41,421 bases of DNA from an uncultured Bacteroidia bacterium (GCA_902801205.1 CADCHE010000016.1:1-41421), one strand, 5' to 3'. Shown: positions 23,119-32,375, numbered from the stretch's first letter. The notes: a model not told the origin generated them from the letters alone. Translations and numbers: made by a program.

Positions 23119-23922
23119 ATGAGGTATCTGCTTGTCATGCTTGCCGTTTCGCTGGTCCTTTCCAGCGTCGGCTGGAAGTATTTCGTCTACTTCTTCAGTG
23201 TCGGATACGGGTTCGGCATCGCTGCCCTGGCGGTGACGGTCGCCCTGCTTTTCGCCGGCTCCCTGTCGCTCCCGACGTTCCTGATCTGCTTGTTGCTGGT
23301 GGTGTACGGCTGCCGGCTGGGGGGCTACTTGCTGCTGCGTGAGCGGCGCTCGCCCGCCTATCGGAAAATCCTCTACGGCCCTGGTTCGCAGGACCGCCGG
23401 CCGGTGGGCGTGATGCTGATGATCTGGATCTTCTGCGCCCTCCTGTACGTTGGACAGGTGAGTCCGGTTGCCTTCCGCCTGGCCAATACCCGCGCCGGTG
23501 CACCGGTCCAGGACGCCTGGGCCTGGGCGGGCCTGGCGCTGATGGTCGCCGGCTTTCTCCTCGAAGCCGGGGCGGATGCGCAGAAGTCTGCTGCCAAGAA
23601 ACGCGATCCGAAGACGTTCGTCTCCACGGGACTGTACCGCCTCGTCCGCTGCCCGAACTACCTGGGCGAACTGGTGCTCTGGACCGGCAGTCTGCTGGTC
23701 GCCGTCGGCGCCTGCTGCACCTTCTGGCAGTGGGTGATCGTCCTCCTGGGGTATCTGGGCATCGTCTACGTGATGTTCAGCGGCGCCCGTCGTCTGGAAC
23801 TCCGTCAGGACGCCACGTACGGGGCGGATCCCCGCTATCAGGAATATGTAAAGAAGACGCCGATCCTCCTGCCGCTCATCCCGCTTTACAGCGTATCGAA
23901 GTACGGCTGGCTCCGCGCGTAG
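23119..23922 (+). CDS. DUF1295 / steroid 5-alpha-reductase-like membrane protein
   Basis: A polytopic membrane protein of 267 residues of the DUF1295 group, related to steroid 5-alpha-reductases and isoprenylcysteine methyltransferases. The C-terminal cofactor region is visible: FVSTGLYRLVRCPNYLGEL, then a late YQEYVKKTPILLPL. About seven hydrophobic helices precede and flank it. It probably reduces or alkylates a lipid-like substrate with NADPH or a similar cofactor, but no substrate is known. It is only 4 bases downstream of the fucosidase, so it is co-transcribed, and it ends the operon at a strong terminator. The functional link to glycan breakdown is not obvious. Confidence 0.88.
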   Translation: MRYLLVMLAVSLVLSSVGWKYFVYFFSVGYGFGIAALAVTVALLFAGSLSLPTFLICLLLVVYGCRLGGYLLLRERRSPAYRKILYGPGSQDRRPVGVMLMIWIFCALLYVGQVSPVAFRLANTRAGAPVQDAWAWAGLALMVAGFLLEAGADAQKSAAKKRDPKTFVSTGLYRLVRCPNYLGELVLWTGSLLVAVGACCTFWQWVIVLLGYLGIVYVMFSGARRLELRQDATYGADPRYQEYVKKTPILLPLIPLYSVSKYGWLRA

Positions 23923-23943
23923 CGTCCCGTCAGATCAATACGA

Positions 23944-23976
23944 ACGGCCCGGATGGTTCCCGGGCCGTCGTTTTTT
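23944..23976 (+). terminator. Intrinsic terminator of the CE15-GH29-DUF1295 operon
   Basis: ACGGCCCGG (23944-23952) pairs with CCGGGCCGT (23960-23968) and CG plus six Ts follow. Confidence 0.92.
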
Positions 23977-24030
23977 CTGTCGCTGTCGGAGGGATCTTGA
24001 CAGGCGCAGGCCGCCCGCCTTGTTCCGGTG

Positions 24031-25350
24031 TTACTTGGTGGCTTCGATGAGGAGGCCCTGGTTGGAGCGGACGGTGCATTCGACCCAGCCGTCGGCCCCG
24101 CGCTTCATCGGCACGTAGCCGTCGCCGCCGAGGATCGAAACCTCCCGGCCGGGGGCCTGGAAGCGAAGCGTATAGGACTTCGGCGCCTTGTCGAACGGGT
24201 CGTCGGCCACGCAGATGAAGAGGGCCTCATCGGCGCTGCCGTCCCGGGCGTCCATCTTGCCCACGAGGAGGGGGCATCCGGCCGAGAGGGAGGAGAAGAC
24301 ATCGTCTCCGTACGCCTTCACGCTCTTCTCTTCCGTGCCGGCGAGCATCTTTGCCGCTGCACCGTCAAAGCCGACGAAGGTGGTTTCCTTGCCGATGTAT
24401 TTCATGTACGGCTTTCCGAGGCGGTGGATTTCGGCGTTGACCTTCTTGAGCTTGTCGTACTGCTGGGTCTTGTTGCCTTCCTTGTCCAGCACCTGGTTGT
24501 CCCACCAACCGGCGGTGTAGCACGCCCAGGTCAGGCTCTCCGCACCGAATGCCATCGCGGAGTAGGCCTGGAACCGGAGTTCGTTCTCCGTAATCCACAC
24601 CTTCGGATCGTAGCTGTTCACCTGGGTGGTCACCCACATCCCGCGTCCGGTCTTGCGGCAGGTTTCGGCGACGGTGCGGAGGTTGGCATAATCCTTGGCA
24701 ACGCCGACGTTCTTGTAATAGAAATCGTAGGAAAGGTAGTCGGCGGGAACGTATTTGCTGTATTGCGCGATGTGCTCGGCATAGGTGGGGGTTCCCAGCT
24801 GGTTGACGGTCTGGTCGGCCGTGTTCTGCGAGACGGAGGCGTAGTTCGGGTACAGGTTCAGGAAGGCGAACTGGTTCGGGAAGAGTTCCTCGACCCGCTT
24901 CATCACCGTGCCGTAATACGGGAAATCGAGGGCGGACGGCTCGTCGCCGATGTCGATGCCCCAGATGGCCGGGTGGTCTTTGAATCCGGCTGCAGCTTCT
25001 TCGTATTTGGAGATGGGGTTCTTCTCCTGGAGTTTTCCTGCATTGTGGCCGTCACCGCCCCACCAGCCGGGAACGACGCCGCTGACGATGGCGCCGACAC
25101 CGTATTTCTGGAAGAGGTCCAGCGCCGGGCGGTCATTGTCCATGCAGATGACGAAGTCGACGCCGCAGTCGGCGAGATCCTTGATATGGGCCTCCGTACG
25201 GGCGTACGGGCGCAGATGGTAGACGCCGATGTTCAGGCGGCTGCGGTCCATCCGGTCGGCCTTGGTCACATAACCGTTCTTGTCCTGCGCGGAGAGGCTC
25301 ACGGCGAGCCCCGCGAACAGGATCATGGAAAGGAGGAGAATTCTTTTCAT
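24031..25350 (-). CDS. Secreted TIM-barrel-like putative glycoside hydrolase, copy 2
   Basis: A 439-residue exported protein with a signal peptide ending in SLSAQ. The body looks like a (beta/alpha)8 glycosidase: strand-like segments IGVYHLRPYARTEAHIKDL and FVICMDND, then WGIDIGDEPS, where the Glu is a candidate acid/base, and later AESLTWACYTAGWW. A C-terminal beta module (LRFQAPGREVSILGGDGYVP) ends the protein. I cannot place it in a numbered GH family. It is the second of two tandem paralogues, 34 bases after the first, and both ends of the two genes are nearly identical in DNA. Substrate unknown; neighbours suggest a complex glycan. Confidence 0.75.
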   Translation of the reverse strand: MKRILLLSMILFAGLAVSLSAQDKNGYVTKADRMDRSRLNIGVYHLRPYARTEAHIKDLADCGVDFVICMDNDRPALDLFQKYGVGAIVSGVVPGWWGGDGHNAGKLQEKNPISKYEEAAAGFKDHPAIWGIDIGDEPSALDFPYYGTVMKRVEELFPNQFAFLNLYPNYASVSQNTADQTVNQLGTPTYAEHIAQYSKYVPADYLSYDFYYKNVGVAKDYANLRTVAETCRKTGRGMWVTTQVNSYDPKVWITENELRFQAYSAMAFGAESLTWACYTAGWWDNQVLDKEGNKTQQYDKLKKVNAEIHRLGKPYMKYIGKETTFVGFDGAAAKMLAGTEEKSVKAYGDDVFSSLSAGCPLLVGKMDARDGSADEALFICVADDPFDKAPKSYTLRFQAPGREVSILGGDGYVPMKRGADGWVECTVRSNQGLLIEATK

Positions 25351-25384
25351 GTGTGTCTGTGTTTATGCTGTTTGTGAAAGTTCG

Positions 25385-26722
25385 TTACTTGGTCGCTTCG
25401 ATCAGCAGGCCCTGGTTGGACGAAACGGTGCACTCGACCCAGCCGTCGGCCCCGCGCTTCATCGGCACGTAGCCGTCGCCGCCGAGGATGGAAACCTCAC
25501 GGCCGGGGGCCTGGAAGCGCAGCGTGTGCTTCTTGGCGCCCTTGTCGAACGGGTCGTCGGACACGAAGACGAAGAGGGCCTTGTCGGCGCTGCCGTCCCG
25601 GGCATCCATCTGCCCCACGAGGAGCGGACACCCGGCGGTGAGGCCGGCGAAGACGCCGTCTTCATACACCTTCACATTGTCCACACCGGTGCCTTTCAGC
25701 AGGTCGGTCCCTTCGAATCCCACGCCCGTGGTCGTCTTCCGGGTGTATTCCATGTAGCGCTTCCCGATCCTGTGGATCTCGGCGTTCACCGTCTTCAGCT
25801 TGTCATACTGCTGGGTCTTGTTGCCCTCCTTGTCGACGACCTGGTTGTCCCACCAGCCGGCGGTGTAGCAGGCCCAGGTGAAGCACTGTGCACCGAACGC
25901 GAAGGAGGAGAAGGCCTGGAAACGGAGCTGGCCCAGGGATACCCACGCCTTCGGGTCGAGGCTGTTCACCTGGCAGGTGATCCACATGTCGCGGCCGGTC
26001 TGCAGGCAGGCGTCCGCCACGATGCGCAGGTTGGCGTAGGCATTCTGTACGCCGCCGGCCGGCTGCAGGTAGTAGAAGTCGTAGGAGATGTAGTCCGCGG
26101 GGACGTTCTTACAGTACCGGTCGATGTAGTCTTCATAGGAAGACGTGCCCAGGGCGCCCTTCACGGGGTATCCCCCTTCGCGCGGCCCGGGGGCGTAGTA
26201 CGGGTGCAGGTTGATGAAGGCGAACTGGTTCGGGAAGACTTCCTCCGCCTTCTCGAGCACCTTGCCGTAATACGGGAAATCCCAGCACGAAGGCTCGTCG
26301 CCGATGTCGATGCCCCAGACGGCCGGGTGGTCCTGGAACTTGGCCGCGCACTCCTCGTATTCGGAAAGGGGATGCACGTCCTTGAGCGTACCTGCGTTGT
26401 CGCCCATGCCGCCCCACCATCCCGGGACGATGCCGCTCAGGATGGCGCCGACGCCGTATTTCTGGAAGAGGTCCAGCGCCGGGCGGTCATTGTCCATACA
26501 GATGACGAAGTTGACGCCGCAGTCGGCGAGGTCCTTGATGTGGGCTTCCGTGCGGGCGTATTTCCGAAGGTGATAGACGCCGATCTGCATCCGGCTGCGG
26601 TCCATGCGACCGGCCTTGGTGACGTATGCAGGCTTGTTCTGCCCGTCTTGTGCTGACAGGCTTCCCGCGTTCACGGCACCGGCCGCGAGCAGGATCATGG
26701 AGAAAAGGAGGAAACGTTTCAT
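25385..26722 (-). CDS. Secreted TIM-barrel-like putative glycoside hydrolase, copy 1
   Basis: A 445-residue exported paralogue of 24031-25350, first in the two-gene operon. It has the signal peptide MKRFLLFSMILLAAGAVNAG and the same key stretches: IGVYHLRKYARTEAHIKDL, WGIDIGDEPSCWDFPYYG with the candidate acidic residue, FTWACYTAGWWDNQ and the C-terminal GREVSILGGDGYVPMKRGAD. The middle (about residues 160-330) differs clearly from the second copy, so the pair may differ in substrate. A near-consensus -7 (TATCTTTC) lies on the minus strand at 26755-26748. It is divergent from the sugar transporter, which supports a shared sugar-use role. Confidence 0.75.
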   Translation of the reverse strand: MKRFLLFSMILLAAGAVNAGSLSAQDGQNKPAYVTKAGRMDRSRMQIGVYHLRKYARTEAHIKDLADCGVNFVICMDNDRPALDLFQKYGVGAILSGIVPGWWGGMGDNAGTLKDVHPLSEYEECAAKFQDHPAVWGIDIGDEPSCWDFPYYGKVLEKAEEVFPNQFAFINLHPYYAPGPREGGYPVKGALGTSSYEDYIDRYCKNVPADYISYDFYYLQPAGGVQNAYANLRIVADACLQTGRDMWITCQVNSLDPKAWVSLGQLRFQAFSSFAFGAQCFTWACYTAGWWDNQVVDKEGNKTQQYDKLKTVNAEIHRIGKRYMEYTRKTTTGVGFEGTDLLKGTGVDNVKVYEDGVFAGLTAGCPLLVGQMDARDGSADKALFVFVSDDPFDKGAKKHTLRFQAPGREVSILGGDGYVPMKRGADGWVECTVSSNQGLLIEATK

Positions 26723-26747
26723 GATGGATGATGTGGTTTAGCCATCC

Positions 26748-26755
26748 GAAAGATA
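26748..26755 (-). promoter_or_regulatory. -7 box of the paralogous glycosidase operon
   Basis: TATCTTTC on the minus strand, 25 bases before the start at 26722; one base from TAnnTTTG. Confidence 0.4.
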
Positions 26756-26824
26756 CGCAATCCCCGTAAAAAAACCAAGCGTTCCGACCGATCTTCCCGC
26801 GTCCGGTGGGAAAAGGAACTTTTT

Positions 26825-26856
26825 CTTGAAGATGTTAATAATTCGGAGTATCTTTG
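26825..26856 (+). promoter_or_regulatory. Promoter of the MFS transporter operon
   Basis: CTTG at 26825-26828, a 20-base spacer and TATCTTTG at 26849-26856 fit the -33/-7 layout. The ATG follows 21 bases later. Confidence 0.6.
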
Positions 26857-26877
26857 ACAAGACTTAATAACACCCGT

Positions 26878-28038
26878 ATGAAAAAGAATACGCTCGCTGT
26901 CATCCTGCCTGTGATGTTCGGATTCCTCGCCATGGGGTTCATCGACATGATCGGCCTGGTGACGAACAACGTCCGCGCCGATTTCAACATGTCCGACGGC
27001 ATGGTCAACACCATCTCCCTGTCCTGCTACCTGTGGTTCCTGCTGCTCTCCATCCCCGTCGGCATGGCCCTGACCAAGTGGGGACGGAAGAAGATGGTCC
27101 TCGTGAGCCTGGCGCTCCATGTCGCCGCCCTCCTTCTGCCTTACCTGGCGTACAGTTTCGCCAGCGTGCTCGTGGCCTTTTCCCTGATCGGCATCGGCAA
27201 CACCATCCTGCAGGTGGCCATGAATCCGCTGGTGACGGATGTCGTCACGGGCGACCGCGTCACCTCCACGATCACCTTCGGGCAGGCCACCAAGGCCTTC
27301 GGCAGCATCATCGCCCCCTTCATCGCCATGTGGACGGCCGTCTCCCTCGGTCGCTGGCAGCTGCTGTTCCCCATCTACGCCTGCCTTTCCCTCGCCGGCC
27401 TCGTCTGGCTGTGGCTGACCCCCATCGAAGAGCAGCCGCGTGAGCAGAAGAATGTCCGCTTCGCCGACACCCTGGTCCTCCTGAAGGATCCGACGATCCT
27501 CGCCTTCTTCTTCGGCATCGTCGTCCTAGTGGCGGCCGACGTCGCCGTGAACATGACCCTTCCCCGCCTGATGACCGACCAGTTCGGCCTGACGCCGGAG
27601 AAAGCCAATACCTGCAACAGCGTCTACTTCCTTGCGCGCACCGTCGCCGCCTTTGCCGGCGGGGCCCTCCTGCTGAAGGTGGATGACAAGAAATTCTTCC
27701 TGGCCGGGAGCTGGCTCGCCATGGCGGGCCTGGTGCTGCTGGCCCTCCTGGGCAAGGTGGGCGTCGTCCCGGTCCTCCTGGCCGTCTGCCTCTTCGGCAT
27801 CGGCTATGCGAACCTCTTCGGCATCGTCTTCTCCTTCGCCCTGCGCCGCATGCCGGACAAGGCCAACGAAGTGTCCGCCCTGCTGATCGTCGGACTCGTC
27901 GGCGGCGCCATCCTGCCGCCGGTCCTGGGCTGGATCCGCGACATCACCGGTTCGCAGATCGCCGCCGTGGCCGCGATCGCCGTCGTCTGGGTCTACATGC
28001 TCTGGCTCGCCCGCAAGATCCGTAACTTTGCCGCTTAG
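26878..28038 (+). CDS. Sugar MFS transporter (FHS/fucose-permease-like)
   Basis: A 386-residue major-facilitator protein with about 12 hydrophobic helices. The start at 26878 (MKKNTLAVILPVMFGFLAMG) lies after the promoter; codons upstream in frame run through the -7 box. The first half carries GMALTKWGRKKMVLVS, the MFS loop 2-3 signature, and ILQVAMNPLVTDVV, a stretch typical of the fucose/glucose-galactose (FHS) subfamily. It should import a monosaccharide by proton symport across the inner membrane. Fucose released by the GH29 enzyme is a reasonable guess, not shown. It is first in an operon with the PMI-like gene, 5 bases apart. Confidence 0.88.
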   Translation: MKKNTLAVILPVMFGFLAMGFIDMIGLVTNNVRADFNMSDGMVNTISLSCYLWFLLLSIPVGMALTKWGRKKMVLVSLALHVAALLLPYLAYSFASVLVAFSLIGIGNTILQVAMNPLVTDVVTGDRVTSTITFGQATKAFGSIIAPFIAMWTAVSLGRWQLLFPIYACLSLAGLVWLWLTPIEEQPREQKNVRFADTLVLLKDPTILAFFFGIVVLVAADVAVNMTLPRLMTDQFGLTPEKANTCNSVYFLARTVAAFAGGALLLKVDDKKFFLAGSWLAMAGLVLLALLGKVGVVPVLLAVCLFGIGYANLFGIVFSFALRRMPDKANEVSALLIVGLVGGAILPPVLGWIRDITGSQIAAVAAIAVVWVYMLWLARKIRNFAA

Positions 28039-28043
28039 CACCC

Positions 28044-29021
28044 ATGCAGGACTCCGAAAAGAAACTTTACCCTCTGCACTTCCTTCCCCGGACCGGAGAG
28101 ACTCCCTGGGGAAGCGTGACGTATACCCTGGCCGACCTGGGCTACATCGACCCGGAAGTCGCCGGCGGCTGGCTGGCCGGGAATACTTTCTCCGAACTGA
28201 TGGAGACCTATCTCGAGCGCGTTTCCGGCGACGAGGCTTTCGAGGCCTTCGGCACGCAGTTTCCGGTGCTCGTGAAGGTGCTGGACGTCCGTGAACGGCA
28301 GCCGCTCTGCCTGACCGCCGGCGACGAAGTGGCTGCACAGCGGTACGACGCCTTCGGCAAGATCTTCCTCTGGCATGTCCTGGAAGCGTCGGAGGACGCG
28401 GAACTCTTCATCGGCTTCAACCGCGACATGGACGCGTCCGCCTTCTACACCCGCTGCCGCAGCGGGCAGGTGGAACCGGTCCTCAACCGCCTCCGTCCCC
28501 GGAAGGGCGACACGTTCCTGGTGAGGCCCGGAACGGTGTTCGCGGCCGGCGCGGGGCTGAAACTCCTCGAGATTTCCGAGAGTTCCGAGCTCATGTTCCA
28601 CCTGCACGGGTGGGGAAAGACGGAGGAGGACGACCTGGAGGAAGCCTTCGACCTGATCGACTTCCGGAAGTCGGAACCCGCCCCCGTGGCGGAAACGCCG
28701 GTCGACAAGGGCGGCGCCGCTTTCGGGCTGGCCTCCGGCGAAGCATTCACGGCCGTCCGCCTTCCGCTGGCGCAGCCGCTGCATATCTCCGCCCAGGCCC
28801 CGGGCAGTTTCGCCGTGTACCACTGCCTGCAGGGGAGCGCCGCGGTGCGTCTTTCCGAACGGCCCGATGCGGAGCGTTTCCCCATCCCTTCCGGAGCCAC
28901 CCTGCTGGTGCCTGCGGAGGTGTTTGACTTCTTCCTCGTCCCCGAGGCTCCCGGCACGCAGGTGCTGGAGATCCTCGGCGGGACCCCCGTTACGAAAGAC
29001 AGTTATCTCGAGAATGGCTGA
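28044..29021 (+). CDS. Class I mannose-6-phosphate isomerase-like protein, metal site missing
   Basis: A 325-residue cupin protein aligned with class I phosphomannose isomerases (YPLHFLPRTGETPWG at the start, LVKVLDVRE, then two beta-sandwich domains). The zinc ligands of active enzymes are not there. The usual QVHPDDE segment is PLCLTAGDE (87-95), the GKxE ligand segment is GKIFLW (105-110), and the SGTVHA His segment is PGTVFA (162-167). The protein is therefore probably not an ordinary isomerase; it could be a sugar-phosphate sensor, a scaffold, or an enzyme with a changed mechanism. Co-transcribed with the sugar transporter, it overlaps the S4 gene by 8 bases. Confidence 0.8.
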   Translation: MQDSEKKLYPLHFLPRTGETPWGSVTYTLADLGYIDPEVAGGWLAGNTFSELMETYLERVSGDEAFEAFGTQFPVLVKVLDVRERQPLCLTAGDEVAAQRYDAFGKIFLWHVLEASEDAELFIGFNRDMDASAFYTRCRSGQVEPVLNRLRPRKGDTFLVRPGTVFAAGAGLKLLEISESSELMFHLHGWGKTEEDDLEEAFDLIDFRKSEPAPVAETPVDKGGAAFGLASGEAFTAVRLPLAQPLHISAQAPGSFAVYHCLQGSAAVRLSERPDAERFPIPSGATLLVPAEVFDFFLVPEAPGTQVLEILGGTPVTKDSYLENG

Positions 29022-29493
29022 TACAGAAAGAATTGACAAGTTCCTCTGGGCGATCCGCGTCTTCAAGACCCGCACGGAGGCGACGGACGCCTGCAAGGGC
29101 GGGAAGGTGAAGATCGGCGGCGCCAACGTGAAGCCGTCCCGTCCCGTGAAGGCGGGCGAAACCATCGAAATCCGCAAAGGCGCCGTGGTCTACACCTACC
29201 GGATCCGGCAGATCACGACCCACCGGCTGGGGGCGAAACTGGTGCCTGACTATGCCGAAAACCTGACCCCTCAGGCGGAACTGGACAAGCTCCGCGCTCC
29301 CGTAGAGACGTTCTTCGTGCGTCGCGACCGTGGGGCCGGACGTCCGACGAAAAAGGACCGGCGGGCGATGGAGGATGCCTGGGAGACGCTGGACCGCGGC
29401 GTTTCGCAGGAGTCGGCGCCCGACTTCTCCTTCGAGGACATCCCGGACGACATTGCGGAACGGTTTGGCTTGTCGCCCGATGAAGATCTCTGA
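29014..29493 (+). CDS. S4-domain RNA-binding protein (Hsp15/HslR-like)
   Basis: A 159-residue RNA-binding protein. The S4 domain fills the N-terminal half (RIDKFLWAIRVFKTRTEATD, then GGKVKIGGANVKPSRPVKAG), as in the Hsp15 group, which in E. coli binds free 50S subunits carrying a nascent chain. A basic middle (RRDRGAGRPTKKDRR) and an acidic tail follow. The start at 29014 matches the family N-terminus (MADTERIDKFLW) and overlaps the end of the PMI-like gene by 8 bases. It probably acts in ribosome rescue or assembly; it is adjacent to prfB, another translation gene. Confidence 0.88.
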   Translation: MADTERIDKFLWAIRVFKTRTEATDACKGGKVKIGGANVKPSRPVKAGETIEIRKGAVVYTYRIRQITTHRLGAKLVPDYAENLTPQAELDKLRAPVETFFVRRDRGAGRPTKKDRRAMEDAWETLDRGVSQESAPDFSFEDIPDDIAERFGLSPDEDL

Positions 29494-29501
29494 AAATTCC
29501 G

Positions 29502-29509
29502 TATTTTTG
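29502..29509 (+). promoter_or_regulatory. -7 box for prfB
   Basis: TATTTTTG, 22 bases before the prfB ATG at 29532, matches the Bacteroidetes -7 consensus. Confidence 0.5.
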
Positions 29510-29531
29510 CATTTCCTAACGCAGCATCTAG

Positions 29532-30704
29532 ATGACCACGAAAGAGCAGATAGAAGATTTGAGAGGACGCATGGAAGCCCTGTACACCTTCCTCGACATT
29601 CCGGGGAAGCGCGCGCAGGTCGCCGCATTGCAGAAGAAGACGGAATCACCGGATTTCTGGAACGACCCCAAGGCGGCCGAGGCTTTCATGAAGAATCTCA
29701 ACGGGATCAGGTCCTGGGTCACGGGCTATGACAAGGCCTTCTCGGGCCTGGAGGACCTGGATGTGCTCTATGAGTTTGCCAAGGAGAGCCTGGCCGGCAG
29801 TGCGGAGGAGTCCGCCGCCACGGCGGAAGCCGAAGAACTGGATCAGGCTTATTCCACGGTGCTCGGCGAGATCGATGCCCTCGAGATGAGGAACATGTTG
29901 GGAGCGGAAGGGGATTCGCTCGGAGCGATCCTCACCATCAATTCCGGGGCGGGAGGTACGGAGGCCAACGACTGGAGTGCCATGCTGATGAGGATGTACC
30001 TCCGCTGGGGCGAGCGAAACGGCTACAAGACGGTCGTGACTGACATCCAGGACGGTGACGAGGCCGGTGTGAAGTCCGTCACGGTCGAGTTCGACGGTGA
30101 ATATGCCTACGGCTATCTCAAGGCGGAAAACGGGGTCCACCGCCTGGTCCGCATCTCTCCGTTCAACGCTCAGGGAAAGAGGCAGACCACCTTCTCCTCC
30201 GTTTTCGTCTATCCGTTGGTGGATGACACCATCGAGGTCAACGTGGATCCTTCGCGGCTGTCGTGGGATACATTCCGTGCCGGCGGCCACGGTGGCCAGA
30301 ATGTGAACAAGGTGGAGTCCGGAGTCCGTCTCCGCTACCTCTATCAGGATCCTGACACCGGGAAGGAGGAAGAGATACTCATCGAGAACACCGAGACCCG
30401 CGACCAGCCCAAGAACAGGGCCAAGGCGCTGCTGCTTCTCCGTTCAAGGCTCTATGACCTTGCGATGAAGAAGCGGCAGGAAGAGAGGGACAAGCTCGAG
30501 GGGCAGAAGAAGAGGATCGAGTGGGGGTCGCAGATCCGCTCCTATGTTCTGCATCCCTACAAGATGGTCAACGACCTGCGTACGGGTTACAAGACCGCGG
30601 ACACGACCGGCGTGCTGGACGGCGACCTGAATGAGTTCATGAAGCGCTTCCTGATGCAGGAGGGCTCCGGCGGGGCGACCCCCGTCATTGATGACTTGGA
30701 TTGA
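29532..30704 (+). CDS. prfB: Peptide chain release factor 2
   Basis: A 390-residue class I release factor that ends translation at UGA and UAA. The codon-recognition tripeptide SPF (residues 209-211), diagnostic for RF2, lies in VRISPFNAQGKRQTTF, and the peptidyl-hydrolysis motif GGQ is at 254-256 in RAGGHGGQNVNK. The frame is continuous through the N-terminal region where many bacteria have an in-frame UGA and a programmed +1 frameshift, so that autoregulation is absent here. The C-terminus (MQEGSGGATPVIDDLD) is slightly extended. It is preceded by the S4 gene and followed 24 bases later by fumarase. Confidence 0.97.
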   Translation: MTTKEQIEDLRGRMEALYTFLDIPGKRAQVAALQKKTESPDFWNDPKAAEAFMKNLNGIRSWVTGYDKAFSGLEDLDVLYEFAKESLAGSAEESAATAEAEELDQAYSTVLGEIDALEMRNMLGAEGDSLGAILTINSGAGGTEANDWSAMLMRMYLRWGERNGYKTVVTDIQDGDEAGVKSVTVEFDGEYAYGYLKAENGVHRLVRISPFNAQGKRQTTFSSVFVYPLVDDTIEVNVDPSRLSWDTFRAGGHGGQNVNKVESGVRLRYLYQDPDTGKEEEILIENTETRDQPKNRAKALLLLRSRLYDLAMKKRQEERDKLEGQKKRIEWGSQIRSYVLHPYKMVNDLRTGYKTADTTGVLDGDLNEFMKRFLMQEGSGGATPVIDDLD

Positions 30705-30728
30705 AACAATATTAAAAATCAACAAGAT

Positions 30729-32375
30729 ATGGTGGAATTCAAATACGCCCCGATGTTCCAACTCGGCGAAGATACGACCGAGTACTACAAGATTCCCGGC
30801 TCCGAAAAACTCGTGAAAACCTCCAAGTTCGGAGGACACTGCGGGTGCGGTGGAAAGACCGTTCTGGAAGTCTCTCCGGAAGCTCTTACGCTGGTCGCCC
30901 AGCAGTCTTTCCATGACTGTCAGTTCATGCTCCGCAGGGCTCACAATGAGCAGGTTGCGGCGATCCTGAACGATCCGGAAGCCTCTGAGAACGACAAATA
31001 CGTGGCCCTGCAGTTCCTGCGCAATGCGGAAACTTCCGTCAAAGGAGTCCTTCCGTTCTGCCAGGATACCGGCACCGCGATCATCCATGGTGAAAAGGGC
31101 CAGGGTGTCTGGACGGATTGCGAAGATGAAGAGGCGCTGAGCCTCGGTGTGTTCAACACCTATACGCAGGAGAACCTCCGGTACAGCCAGAACGCTCCCT
31201 TGAACATGTACGACGAGGTGAACACCAAGTGCAACCTTCCCGCCCAGATCGACATCGAGGCGGTCAGGGGTTCCGAGTACCGTTTCATCATGGTCGCCAA
31301 AGGCGGCGGCTCGGCCAACAAGACCTATTTCTATCCGATGACGAAGGCCACCATCCAGAATGAAGGGACCCTCCTTCCTTTCCTCGTCGAGAAGATGCGT
31401 TCCCTGGGTACGGCCGCCTGCCCTCCGTACCATATCGCTTTCGTGATCGGCGGTACGTCAGCCGAAAAGAACTTGCTGACTGTCAAGCTCGCCAGCATCA
31501 AGTATTACGATTCGCTCCCTACGACGGGAGACGAGACGGGCCGCGCATTCCGCGACATCGATCTCGAGCAGAAGCTCCTGAAGGAAGCGCAGAAAATCGG
31601 GCTTGGCGCGCAGTTCGGCGGCAAATATCTGGCACACGACATCCGTGTCATCCGCCTTCCGCGCCACGGTGCCAGCTGCCCGATCGGCATGGGCGTCAGC
31701 TGTTCCGCCGACCGCAATATCAAGAGTAAAATCAATGCAGACGGCGTCTGGATCGAGAAGATGGATTCCAACCCTTCAGAACTGATCCCCGAAGAGTACC
31801 GCCGTCCCGGCGAAGGCCCCAAGGGCATTGAGATCGACCTGGACAAGGGCATCGACAATGTACGGGCGGAACTCACCAAATACACCGTCGGCACTCGCGT
31901 GAACCTGAAGGGAACGATCATCGTGGCCCGGGACATCGCACACGCCAAACTCAAGGCCCGCCTTGATGCAGGTGAGGAAATGCCGGCCTATTTCAAAGAC
32001 CATCCGATCCTTTACGCAGGTCCGGCCAAGACGCCGGCCGGGTATCCCTGCGGCAGCATGGGCCCCACCACGGCCAACCGCATGGATCCGTATGTGGATG
32101 AATTCCAGGATCATGGCGCATCCCTCGTGATGATTGCCAAGGGGAACCGTTCCAAGGTCGTCACCGATGCCTGCCAAAAGCACGGAGGCTTCTACCTGGG
32201 TACGATCGGCGGCGTGGCGGCCGTGCTCTCCCAGAGCAGCATCCGCAGTATCGAGTGTGTCGAATATCCTGAACTGGGCATGGAGGCCATCTGGAAGATC
32301 CGCGTGGAGGATTTCCCGGCCTTCATCCTGGTGGACGACAAGGGCAACGATTTCTTCAAGAAACTCGGACTTTGA
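30729..32375 (+). CDS. fumA: Class I (iron-sulfur) fumarate hydratase
   Basis: A 548-residue [4Fe-4S] fumarase of the FumA/FumB type, converting fumarate and malate in the reductive branch of the anaerobic TCA pathway typical of Bacteroidales. The N-terminal alpha domain and C-terminal beta domain are fused as usual. Candidate cluster Cys residues are in PFCQDTGTA (Cys111), [16 protein letters not shown] and [11 protein letters not shown]. The C-terminal catalytic region carries [15 protein letters not shown]. It is cytosolic and oxygen-sensitive by family knowledge. Its stop TGA overlaps the TTG start of the PAP2 gene. Confidence 0.95.
   Translation: MVEFKYAPMFQLGEDTTEYYKIPGSEKLVKTSKFGGHCGCGGKTVLEVSPEALTLVAQQSFHDCQFMLRRAHNEQVAAILNDPEASENDKYVALQFLRNAETSVKGVLPFCQDTGTAIIHGEKGQGVWTDCEDEEALSLGVFNTYTQENLRYSQNAPLNMYDEVNTKCNLPAQIDIEAVRGSEYRFIMVAKGGGSANKTYFYPMTKATIQNEGTLLPFLVEKMRSLGTAACPPYHIAFVIGGTSAEKNLLTVKLASIKYYDSLPTTGDETGRAFRDIDLEQKLLKEAQKIGLGAQFGGKYLAHDIRVIRLPRHGASCPIGMGVSCSADRNIKSKINADGVWIEKMDSNPSELIPEEYRRPGEGPKGIEIDLDKGIDNVRAELTKYTVGTRVNLKGTIIVARDIAHAKLKARLDAGEEMPAYFKDHPILYAGPAKTPAGYPCGSMGPTTANRMDPYVDEFQDHGASLVMIAKGNRSKVVTDACQKHGGFYLGTIGGVAAVLSQSSIRSIECVEYPELGMEAIWKIRVEDFPAFILVDDKGNDFFKKLGL

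Noticed and set aside
24028-26656. Two very long open frames antisense to the paralogous glycosidases
   Set aside because: They resemble each other only because the genes beneath are paralogues. The sense strands have signal peptides and family-like motifs; the antisense products do not.
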